Assembly: GCA_036260415.1 (NCBI GenBank)
Contig: DASZZX010000292.1
Span: 1 to 5,048 of the forward strand
DNA: 5,048 nucleotides
From: DASZZX01 sp036260415
GTDB lineage: Bacteria; Actinomycetota; Nitriliruptoria; Nitriliruptorales; JAHWKO01
Direction: 5' to 3'
Part shown: positions 1-5,048 of the stretch, piece by piece
Layout of the letters: the number at the start of each line of letters is the position of its first letter
Position numbering within the stretch: position 1 is the stretch's first letter
Translations under genes and position numbers: made by a program
The notes under the pieces: model-generated
What the model saw: only the letters and a program-made list of their open reading frames with translations
The model's database searches: none
What the model was told of the DNA's origin: nothing

Positions 1-1
1 G

Positions 2-139
2 GCGCGGATCCGCGCCCTGGCGGCCGCGTTCCTCCGCCGCGCCCGGCTACCGGCCAGCACGGTCCGGTTCGACGTGATCGGGATCGTGGCCAGAGGCGAC
101 CGGCCCCCCGTCGTGCAGCACATCCCGAGTGCCTTCTGA
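2..139 (+). CDS. yraN: YraN/UPF0102 family protein, C-terminal part (5' truncated by window edge)
   Basis: The first 45 codons of the window, reading from base 2, are open and end in TGA at 137-139. The decoded tail contains VRFDVIGIV followed by a short basic loop and a closing HIPSAF. This matches the C-terminal strand and end of UPF0102 (YraN) proteins, which typically finish with VRFDVV and a final hydrophobic strand ending near AF. Family members are about 115-125 residues, so roughly the first 60% lies before the window. The family has a restriction-endonuclease-like nuclease fold, and its cellular role is poorly defined. The catalytic acidic residues sit in the missing part and cannot be checked. 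comM begins 31 bases after the stop on the same strand, which suggests one operon. The identification rests on a short tail plus the neighbouring comM-dprA pair. Confidence 0.82.
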   Translation, partial: ARIRALAAAFLRRARLPASTVRFDVIGIVARGDRPPVVQHIPSAF

Positions 140-151
140 TGAGCGGTCGCC

Positions 152-164
152 GGGAGGGGCGAGG
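152..164 (+). promoter_or_regulatory. Ribosome binding site region deciding the comM start
   Basis: A purine-rich stretch with GGGAGGGG at 152-159 and GAGG at 161-164 lies just before the ATG at 171. GAGG leaves a 6-base spacer, which is good. The in-frame GTG at 129 lies inside the end of yraN, with no comparable purine tract in good position. This favours ATG 171. Confidence 0.6.
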
Positions 165-170
165 CAGCTG

Positions 171-1682
171 ATGGTCGCCACGGTGGGAGCCGCGGCGCTG
201 GTCGGCCTCGACGTCCACCCCGTCCGCGTCGAGTGCGACAGCGGCAACGGGCTGCCGCAGCTGCGGCTGGTGGGACTTCCGGACGCCGCGGTGCGCGAAG
301 CCGGCGAGCGGGTCCGCTCCGCGGTGCAGCGCAGCGGCTTCGCCTGGCCGCGGCAGCGGGTGGTCGTCAACCTCGCCCCCGCGGCCCTCCCCAAAGCCGG
401 TGCGGGCTTCGACCTGCCGGTCGCCCTGGCGGTGCTGCTGGCCGAGGGGCTGCTGCCGGCCGGGGCGCTGGCCGACGTGTGGGCGTTCGGCGAGCTCGGC
501 CTCGACGGGACGGCCAGACCCGTCGCCGGCGCTCTCGCCGTCGCCGACGCCGTGGGCCGGCGAGGGGGACGGCGCCTGCTGGTCCCCGACCGGGCAGCGG
601 TCGAGGCGGCGTTCGTCGCGGGGCTGGACGTCGTGCCGGTCGCCGACCTGCGGGAGGCCGTGGAGGTCCTGCGTGGCGACCGCGCCGCGCGCCGACCGCC
701 CCCACCCGTCGCGGCGCTGGAGGAGCCCCCACCCGACCTCGCCGACGTCCGTGGCCAGCCGGTCGCCCGCCGGGCGCTGGAGATCGCCGCCGCCGGCGCT
801 CACCACCTGCTGCTGGTCGGTCCGCCCGGCTGCGGGAAGTCGATGCTGGCCCGGCGTCTGCCGGGCATCCTCCCGCCCCTGCCGGTCCAGCAGGCGCTGG
901 AGGTCGCGGCCATCCACTCGGTCGCCGGTGTGCGCCCACCCGACGCGCCGCTGTCGCTGCGGCCACCGTTCCGTGAGCCGCACCACACCGCGTCGGTCGC
1001 CGGCCTGGTCGGTGGTGGCAGCGGCGTCGCCCGTCCCGGTGAGCTGAGCTGCGCCCACCGTGGTGTGCTGTTCATGGACGAACTGCTGGAGGTGCCCAGG
1101 TGGGTGCTCGACGCGCTGCGACAACCCCTGGAGCGCGGGACGGTCACGGTGGCGCGCTCGCGCACGGTGGTGCGCTTCCCGGCGCGCGTCCTGCTGGTAG
1201 CCGCCACCAACCCGTGCGCGTGTGGCCACCTGGGGGACCCCGTCCGCGCGTGCCGCTGCCGACCCGGCCAGGTGGAGCGCTACCGCAGCCGCCTGTCGGG
1301 CCCCCTGCTGGACCGCATCGACCTGCAGGTCGAGGTCGCTCCGGTCGACCCGCGGCATCTGCTGGACCCGCCGGACGGTGAGAGCACCGCAGCCGTCGCG
1401 GCCCGGGTCAGCGCTGCCCGCGCTGCCGTGGCTGAACGCTGGAGCGAGGGACAGACCGTGCGGGACGCGCCCGCCCGCGCCGTGCGTGGGACCTGCCGGC
1501 GCGAGGCCCTGACGGCGCTCGGTCGAGCGGTGGAGGCACTGGCGCTGTCGACACGCGCGTTCGACCGGTGCCTTCGGGTGGCACGGACGATCGCCGACCT
1601 GGATGGCCGCGCGGCAGTGGGGCGCGACCACGTCGATGAGGCGGTGGCGTACAGGCTGGCACCCGCGCAGGTGATGGCGTGA
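171..1682 (+). CDS. comM: ComM/YifB family AAA+ ATPase (Mg-chelatase-like branch-migration helicase)
   Basis: This is a complete 503-residue protein, the usual family length. ComM in Vibrio is a hexameric helicase that promotes branch migration when incoming DNA is recombined; the same cytoplasmic role is inferred here. Domains (numbered from ATG 171): an N-terminal ChlI-like domain at about 7-130 with the signature RLVGLPDAAVREAGERVRSA; a AAA+ Mg-chelatase domain at about 188-390 with Walker A GPPGCGKS (217-224), the PHHT motif (270-273), Walker B VLFMDE (299-304), sensor 1 AATNPCACG (345-352) and LLDRIDLQVEV (379-389); and a C-terminal helical domain at about 403-495 with LSTRAFDRCLRVARTIADLDG (459-479). 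The four cysteines of the CxCG...CRC segment (349, 351, 361, 363) are present as in the family. Walker B is followed by ELLEV, where ELPEF or ELNEF is more usual; all core residues remain. ATG 171 was preferred over GTG 129 because homologues begin with a short MxA segment before the ALVGLD strand, and because of the upstream purine tract. The stop overlaps the dprA start. Confidence 0.96.
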   Translation: MVATVGAAALVGLDVHPVRVECDSGNGLPQLRLVGLPDAAVREAGERVRSAVQRSGFAWPRQRVVVNLAPAALPKAGAGFDLPVALAVLLAEGLLPAGALADVWAFGELGLDGTARPVAGALAVADAVGRRGGRRLLVPDRAAVEAAFVAGLDVVPVADLREAVEVLRGDRAARRPPPPVAALEEPPPDLADVRGQPVARRALEIAAAGAHHLLLVGPPGCGKSMLARRLPGILPPLPVQQALEVAAIHSVAGVRPPDAPLSLRPPFREPHHTASVAGLVGGGSGVARPGELSCAHRGVLFMDELLEVPRWVLDALRQPLERGTVTVARSRTVVRFPARVLLVAATNPCACGHLGDPVRACRCRPGQVERYRSRLSGPLLDRIDLQVEVAPVDPRHLLDPPDGESTAAVAARVSAARAAVAERWSEGQTVRDAPARAVRGTCRREALTALGRAVEALALSTRAFDRCLRVARTIADLDGRAAVGRDHVDEAVAYRLAPAQVMA

Positions 1683-2878
1683 CGGAGGAGTGGGAGGCGA
1701 TCGCGGCCGAGGGCACCGACCACCGGCTGCTGGCCCGCGTGGTGGCCCGCCTGCTCGGGCCCTCCGGCGATCCCCGGACGGTCCTGCGCGAGCTGGTCGC
1801 CCGGGCGGTCGGCGCGCCGGTCGGAGGGGTCGACCCGGGGACGCTGCTCGCCGCGATCGCACCCGAGCCGGATGTCGTCGGTCGGGAGGCTGCCGCCGTG
1901 GTGGCCCGGCGCTGGACCGGGCTGGGCGTGCGTGCCGCCCTGGCTGGCGACCCGGCGTACCCGCGGCGGCTCCTGCGCGGCTGGCCGGCGACCGGTGGTC
2001 CGCCGCTGTTCGCGTGGCGCGGACCCGCCCGCGGACTACCCGACGGCCCCGCAGCGGCGATCGTGGGTGCGCGCCGGGCGACCGCGTACGGAACGGGTGT
2101 GGCCGCCTGGCTCGCGGAGGCGGCCGGCACGGCGGGGGTGACGGTGGTGAGCGGCGGGGCGGTCGGCATCGACGCCGCCGCGCACGGCGGTGCACTCGGC
2201 ACGGCCGGTGGCACCGCGGTGGTGCTGGGCTGCGGCCACGCCGTCGGTTACCCGATGGCGCACGCGCGCCCCGACGGCCTGTTCGACCGTGTGCTGACCG
2301 GCGGCGGATGGCTGGTGAGCGAGCTGCCGCCCGACAGCCGACCCACACCCGCCAACGTGCTCGCCCGCAACCGCATCGTCGCCGGCCTGGTCGACGTCGT
2401 GGTCGTGGTCGAGGGCGGCGTTCGCTCCGGCGCGCTGCGCACCGCCGAGGTCGCAGCCGACCGCGGGGTCGCCGTGCTCGCCGTCCCCGGTGACGTGCGC
2501 GCCCCCGGCTCGGCTGCTCCACACCGGCTGCTCGCAGACGGCGCTGCGCCCTGCTGCGGGCCGGACGACCTGCTGGCGGCGCTCGGCGACGTGGCCACGG
2601 CGGACGTCGGGCACACGCCCGCCGCGGAGGACGAGCGTCGTCGCACCGCACCGGCGACCGTCAGTGTCCTGCCTCCCGAGGTGGCCGCGGTCCTCGGCCG
2701 CCGCTGGCCGCGACCCACCCGGCTCGACGATCTCGCCCGTGCTTCGCGGGTCCCTGCGGGGCGGCTGCTCGCGTTGCTGACCAGGGCCCGGGTGGCCGGC
2801 GAGGTGGCGGAGAGCGTGGAGGGCGTGCGCCTCTCGCGCCCGCCCGGGCGGCGCGGGCAGGGAGCGCGCCGTGGATGA
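1679..2878 (+). CDS. dprA: DNA-processing protein DprA (RecA loader on ssDNA)
   Basis: This is a complete 399-residue protein, at the upper end of the family range. DprA binds single-stranded DNA in the cytoplasm and loads RecA during transformation. A helical N-terminal region (about 1-85) is followed by the Rossmann-like core (about 88-303): AIVGARRATAYG (127-138), TVVSGGAVGIDAAAHGGAL (155-173), VVLGCG (181-186), the VSELPP strand (213-218), ARNRIVAGLVDVVVVVEGG (229-247), RSGALRTA (249-256) and VLAVPGDV (266-273). A variable linker follows (about 305-325), then a winged-helix domain (about 328-387) of the DprA C-terminal type. The start is GTG at 1679, inside a GTGA overlap with the comM stop, with the SD-like AGGTGA at 1669-1674; this arrangement indicates translational coupling. 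Differences from the common pattern: the SGLA(R/K)GID motif reads SGGAVGID, so the basic residue is a valine (162), and the segment before ARNR reads PANVL where homologues often have an HFP-type sequence. Confidence 0.95.
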   Translation: MTEEWEAIAAEGTDHRLLARVVARLLGPSGDPRTVLRELVARAVGAPVGGVDPGTLLAAIAPEPDVVGREAAAVVARRWTGLGVRAALAGDPAYPRRLLRGWPATGGPPLFAWRGPARGLPDGPAAAIVGARRATAYGTGVAAWLAEAAGTAGVTVVSGGAVGIDAAAHGGALGTAGGTAVVLGCGHAVGYPMAHARPDGLFDRVLTGGGWLVSELPPDSRPTPANVLARNRIVAGLVDVVVVVEGGVRSGALRTAEVAADRGVAVLAVPGDVRAPGSAAPHRLLADGAAPCCGPDDLLAALGDVATADVGHTPAAEDERRRTAPATVSVLPPEVAAVLGRRWPRPTRLDDLARASRVPAGRLLALLTRARVAGEVAESVEGVRLSRPPGRRGQGARRG

Positions 2879-2970
2879 CCGCGGGGACATCCGGCGGGTC
2901 GTCGGGCGGGTCGATGGCGGCTCCGGGCCGGTCGGCGGGCCGGTCGAATGGTGGTCGCTGCCACCCTCGC

Positions 2971-2988
2971 CGCGGCGCCGGAGCCGCG
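2971..2988. terminator. Candidate bidirectional hairpin terminator between convergent dprA and hydrolase genes
   Basis: CGCGGC at 2971-2976 and GCCGCG at 2983-2988 pair perfectly around a 6-base loop. The hairpin lies 18 bases past the hydrolase stop on the minus strand and about 92 bases past the dprA stop. A smaller stem, GGTGG (2950-2954) with CCACC (2961-2965), lies nearby. There is no T-run on either side, so this would be a U-less terminator of the sort proposed for high-GC actinobacteria. GC stems this short also arise by chance in such sequence. Confidence 0.33.
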
Positions 2989-3006
2989 ACATGCCGGCAC
3001 GCAGGG

Positions 3007-3879
3007 TCACGCGCGGGCGGGGACCTCGCCGGCGACGCGGGGCTGCCAGACCTCGTCGAGGAAGTCGCGGATCTCGCCGGTCAGTCGGGTGGGTCGCGTG
3101 CGCAGCTCCAGCGCCGATTTGGCCTGCACGAGCCGTGCCCTGGGCAGCTGGTTGGCGAGGTTCTCCGCATCGCTGAACGGGTGGATCGCACCCCGTCCGT
3201 GGCCCAGGACGAGCGCCGGGACGTCCATCGCCCGGCGCGCCTCCACCGGCGGCGCCAACGGACCGATGAGCACCCCGTGGAGCACCGCGGCCACCTCCCT
3301 GGGCGCCATCGACGCCGCGTTCAGGAACGTGTCGACCAGCCCGTAGCCCGTCCGTGGCAGCCGCTGTGCGGTCCGGGCAAACCCCCGGGCGAGCGGGCCG
3401 CCGAACCGCGCGGCCAGCAGCATCGGGATGAACACGAGGCCGGCGGCGGGCGCGGCCCACTCCAGGACGGGCGTCTCGACCACCAGCCCGCGCACCCTGT
3501 GGGGAGCGATCACGGTGGCCTCCAAGGCCACGTTCGCGCCCAGCGAGGTGCCGCCGATCACCGCCTGATCGATGCCGAGGTGGTCCAGCAACGCGATGAG
3601 CTGCCGGGCGTAGGTGTCCACACGGTGCAGGGTCGCGTGGGTGGGACGGTCGCTGCGGCCGTGACCGAGCAGCTCCAGGAGGATGACCCGGTGGTCGTCC
3701 TGGCTGGCGAGCGAGGTCGCCAGCCCACGGTGCAGGTGAGCGTCGAGCAGCACCCCGTGGACCAGGACGGTGACGCGCGGACCGCTCCCCCGGCGCTCGT
3801 AGACGAGGCGGTGGCCGCCGAACAGGAAGTCCTCCACCTGCGGCGCCCCGTCCATCGGCGTCTCGAGCGGTCGTGCCAC
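3007..3879 (-). CDS. Alpha/beta-hydrolase-fold protein, catalytic triad apparently incomplete
   Basis: This is a 290-residue protein with no signal peptide or clear membrane segment, so probably cytoplasmic. Fold landmarks in order: strand and oxyanion turn VTVLVHG (36-42), LELLGHGRSDRP (68-79; most relatives have Asp in place of the second Glu), nucleophile elbow GGTSLGAN (109-116) with Ser112, strand GLVVETPVLEW (131-141), a helical cap at about 142-215, and late strand PALVLGHGRGAIHP (221-234). In ordinary members an Asp follows this last strand; here Gly230-Ala231 stand in that place. The His usually found after the final strand is not seen; the segment reads AKSALELRTRP (253-263). Substrate cannot be predicted; esterase, lipase-like or non-catalytic roles are all possible. 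The start is GTG at 3877-3879, supported by AAGGGG upstream; Met9 (ATG at 3853-3855) is an alternative. It is convergent with dprA and divergent from xerC, so it is its own transcription unit. Confidence 0.88.
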   Translation of the reverse strand: MARPLETPMDGAPQVEDFLFGGHRLVYERRGSGPRVTVLVHGVLLDAHLHRGLATSLASQDDHRVILLELLGHGRSDRPTHATLHRVDTYARQLIALLDHLGIDQAVIGGTSLGANVALEATVIAPHRVRGLVVETPVLEWAAPAAGLVFIPMLLAARFGGPLARGFARTAQRLPRTGYGLVDTFLNAASMAPREVAAVLHGVLIGPLAPPVEARRAMDVPALVLGHGRGAIHPFSDAENLANQLPRARLVQAKSALELRTRPTRLTGEIRDFLDEVWQPRVAGEVPARA

Positions 3880-3883
3880 ATCG

Positions 3884-3889
3884 CCCCTT
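3884..3889 (-). promoter_or_regulatory. Ribosome binding site for the hydrolase gene
   Basis: On the minus strand AAGGGG ends 4 bases before the GTG start at 3879. The spacing is slightly short but usable. No comparable purine tract precedes the internal ATG at 3855, so this element favours the longer product. Confidence 0.5.
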
Positions 3890-3914
3890 CGTCGATGTGC
3901 GCTGTCGGGGCACG

Positions 3915-3920
3915 AGACTA
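3915..3920 (-). promoter_or_regulatory. Possible -10 element for the hydrolase gene
   Basis: The minus strand reads TAGTCT here, fitting the actinobacterial TANNNT -10 pattern, and would give a leader of about 29 bases before GTG 3879. No convincing -35 hexamer lies 16-18 bases upstream, so this is only a candidate. Confidence 0.27.
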
Positions 3921-3967
3921 GACGCAGCGCCCGTGTGGCCGAGACATTCCGATCGACGGCCGGCTCG

Positions 3968-4013
3968 GATCGTGCGTGCTGACGGTCGCCGGTGACCGCC
4001 CCGACGCACGATC
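3968..4013. repeat. 46-bp nested inverted repeat (dyad) in the hydrolase-xerC intergenic region
   Basis: GATCGTGCGT (3968-3977) and ACGCACGATC (4004-4013) are a perfect 10-bp inverted repeat. Inside it CGGTC (3983-3987) and GACCG (3994-3998) form a second perfect pair with exactly the same centre (3990.5), separated from the outer arms by 5 bases on each side. The shared centre makes this one symmetrical element. It could be a two-part operator for a dimeric regulator of the divergent genes, or one long RNA hairpin with a symmetrical internal loop. I do not recognise the motif. Confidence 0.6.
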
Positions 4014-4039
4014 GCGGGGCGGGTCTGCTCGCCCCGCGA
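4012..4039. repeat. Strong GC hairpin immediately after the nested dyad
   Basis: TCGCGGGGCG (4012-4021) pairs perfectly with CGCCCCGCGA (4030-4039). A G-T and a G-C pair extend the stem inward to a 4-base loop (4024-4027), giving 12 pairs. It shares two bases with the preceding dyad, so the two would compete or stack. No T-run follows on either strand. It ends 20 bases before the likely xerC -35 box, so it lies outside the predicted xerC transcript. It may insulate xerC from upstream transcription or form part of a control site. Confidence 0.55.
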
Positions 4040-4059
4040 CCCGTCAGCGCCCACGGCAG

Positions 4060-4088
4060 TTGACAGGACCGAGCAACAGCATCAGGCT
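4060..4088 (+). promoter_or_regulatory. Predicted xerC promoter (TTGACA, 17-base spacer, CAGGCT)
   Basis: TTGACA at 4060-4065 is a perfect -35 hexamer and stands out in this GC-rich spacer. At the ideal 17-base spacing, CAGGCT (4083-4088) keeps the two key -10 positions (A at 2, T at 6) of TANNNT but lacks the first T. Transcription would start near 4095-4097, at or just before the xerC ATG, giving a leaderless or nearly leaderless mRNA. Confidence 0.42.
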
Positions 4089-4096
4089 TGACGGCG

Positions 4097-5048
4097 ATGG
4101 GGGAGCCAACCGACGGTCAGCAGCGGGTCCCCGCGCCCGACCGCGGGGGCGCCGACGCGGAGGAGCCGGTCACCGAACTGGCGCCCGCTTGGCTGGAGGC
4201 CATCGGAGCGTTCGTCCGCCACCTGGAGGTGGAGCACGACCGCAGCCCCCACACGGTCGCCGCGTACCGCGCCGACGCCCTCCAGCTGGCTCGTTTCTGC
4301 ACCAGGTTCGGCATCACCCACCCCGACGCCGTCGCCCCGCTGGTGCTGCGGCGCTACCTGGCCGACCTCCGGGAGCGCGGGTACGCGCGCGCGTCCGCGG
4401 CCCGCAAGGCGACCGCGGTGCGCTCGTTGTACGCCTTCCTCGCCCACCGCGGGTACACCGCGCACGACCCGGCGCGCGCGCTCACCGTTCCACGCAAGGA
4501 CCGGCCCTTGCCGCGGATCCTGCGACCGGACCAGGTGGACGCTCTCATGGTCGCGTCCGACCGCGGTGGTCCCGGGGGCCTGCGGGCCCGGGCGTTGCTG
4601 GAGCTGCTGTACGGGGCCGGCGCCCGCGTCGCGGAGGCGTGCAGCCTTGACCTCGAGGCCGTCGATCTCACCCGGCCGCAGGTCCGCCTGCACGGCAAGG
4701 GACGCAAGCAACGCATCGTCCCGCTGGGTGAGCCCGCGTCGGACGCTCTCGGGAGGTACCTGGCGTGCGGACGTCCCGCTCTCGCACGCGCCGGCGAACA
4801 CAGCCAGCCGGCGGTCTTCCTCGACGAACGCGGCGCCCGGCTCGGTCCGCGCAGCGCCCGCCGCATCGTGCAGCGGGCGGCCGCCGCCGCCGGGCTCGGC
4901 CGGGTGTCACCCCACACGCTGCGCCACAGCTGCGCCACGCACCTGCTGGAGGGCGGCGCCGACCTGCGGTCGGTCCAGGAGTTCCTCGGTCACGCCTCAC
5001 TCGCCACGACCGAGCGCTACACCCAGCTGTCGCGCGGACGTCTGCGCG
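4097..5048 (+). CDS. xerC: Tyrosine recombinase XerC (3' end beyond the window)
   Basis: The frame stays open from ATG 4097 to the window edge: 317 full codons plus one base. XerC acts with XerD at dif to resolve chromosome dimers. An acidic, proline-containing N-terminal stretch (1-30) precedes the SAM-like core-binding domain (about 31-130, with RSPHTVAAYRADALQLARF at 49-67). The catalytic domain (about 138-317) carries every active-site residue: Arg177 in GAGARVAEACSL, Lys201 in HGKGRKQRIVPL, His273 and Arg276 in SPHTLRHSCATHLL, His299 in EFLGHASLATT, and nucleophile Tyr308 in ERYTQLS. Only a short tail is likely to be missing. XerC is preferred over XerD or a phage integrase because of the dprA neighbourhood and normal length, but family members are similar. 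An in-frame TGA at 4061-4063 bounds the start; ATG 4097 is the only good codon after it (TTG 4088 is a weak alternative). No Shine-Dalgarno sequence is visible before it, consistent with the leaderless promoter proposed. Confidence 0.93.
   Translation, partial: MGEPTDGQQRVPAPDRGGADAEEPVTELAPAWLEAIGAFVRHLEVEHDRSPHTVAAYRADALQLARFCTRFGITHPDAVAPLVLRRYLADLRERGYARASAARKATAVRSLYAFLAHRGYTAHDPARALTVPRKDRPLPRILRPDQVDALMVASDRGGPGGLRARALLELLYGAGARVAEACSLDLEAVDLTRPQVRLHGKGRKQRIVPLGEPASDALGRYLACGRPALARAGEHSQPAVFLDERGARLGPRSARRIVQRAAAAAGLGRVSPHTLRHSCATHLLEGGADLRSVQEFLGHASLATTERYTQLSRGRLR

Noticed and set aside
129..170. Longer comM beginning at GTG 129
   Set aside because: It would overlap the end of yraN, add 14 residues unlike the family's N-terminus, and lacks a well-placed ribosome binding site; ATG 171 has one and fits homologue starts.
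2871..3176. Small GTG-started frame (101 codons) after dprA
   Set aside because: It runs into the 3' end of the hydrolase on the opposite strand, is mostly arginine and glycine past residue 30, and has no convincing ribosome binding site.
2875..3921. 348-codon plus-strand open frame starting in an ATGA overlap with the dprA stop and covering the whole hydrolase gene
   Set aside because: The coupling-like start is tempting, but the translation is rich in Arg, Gln, His and Gly with no recognisable domain, as expected of the antisense of a GC-rich gene; the opposite strand encodes a clear alpha/beta-hydrolase fold.
2036..4054. 672-codon minus-strand open frame
   Set aside because: It is antisense to dprA and runs out of frame through the hydrolase. 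The product is low-complexity Arg/Gly/Pro/Ala sequence with no domain, a common artefact at this GC content.
3976..4650. 224-codon plus-strand frame overlapping the start of xerC
   Set aside because: It is out of frame with xerC, which has full catalytic motifs; the product is Arg/Pro/Gly-rich shadow sequence, and its first part crosses the dyad region.
4097..5048. Tyrosine recombinase as a sign of a phage, integron or genomic island
   Set aside because: There is no attachment-site duplication, tRNA, excisionase or composition shift, and the gene sits in the usual chromosomal place of xerC near dprA.
1..5048. CRISPR array, tRNA or rRNA gene, insertion sequence
   Set aside because: I saw no regularly spaced repeats, cloverleaf-like segment, rRNA signature or transposase in either strand.

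Overview
The window is ordinary, very G+C-rich chromosomal DNA (roughly three quarters G+C by eye, codon third positions almost always G or C). It fits a high-GC actinobacterium. The best clue is gene order: the end of a YraN/UPF0102 gene, then comM (yifB), then dprA, then further on a XerC-type tyrosine recombinase. This is a familiar actinobacterial neighbourhood, usually lying between rnhB and rpsB. The exact taxon cannot be read from the sequence.

Layout. Bases 2-139 (+) hold the last 45 codons of yraN. Bases 171-1682 (+) hold a complete comM. Bases 1679-2878 (+) hold a complete dprA that overlaps comM by 4 bases, so the two are probably translationally coupled in one operon with yraN. 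Bases 2879-3006 are a convergent spacer with a small GC hairpin that could stop transcription from either side. Bases 3007-3879 (-) encode an alpha/beta-hydrolase-fold protein whose nucleophile elbow is intact, but whose usual catalytic acid and histidine are not visible. Bases 3880-4096 are a divergent intergenic region with a likely hydrolase ribosome binding site, a weak hydrolase -10 candidate, two strong adjoining dyads and a near-consensus xerC promoter. From 4097 to the window end (+) runs xerC, open at its 3' end but with its whole catalytic set present.

Function. ComM (branch-migration AAA+ helicase) and DprA (RecA loader on single-stranded DNA) are the cytoplasmic recombination proteins that process incoming DNA in naturally competent bacteria. 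Both are widely conserved, also where competence is unproven. YraN is a small nuclease-fold protein commonly found beside them. XerC resolves chromosome dimers with XerD at dif. The hydrolase is oriented against the others, has its own control region and shows no obvious link to DNA metabolism.

I found no previously undescribed system. The items most worth a second look are the paired dyads at 3968-4039, the SD-less and possibly leaderless xerC start, and the apparently incomplete catalytic triad of the hydrolase.
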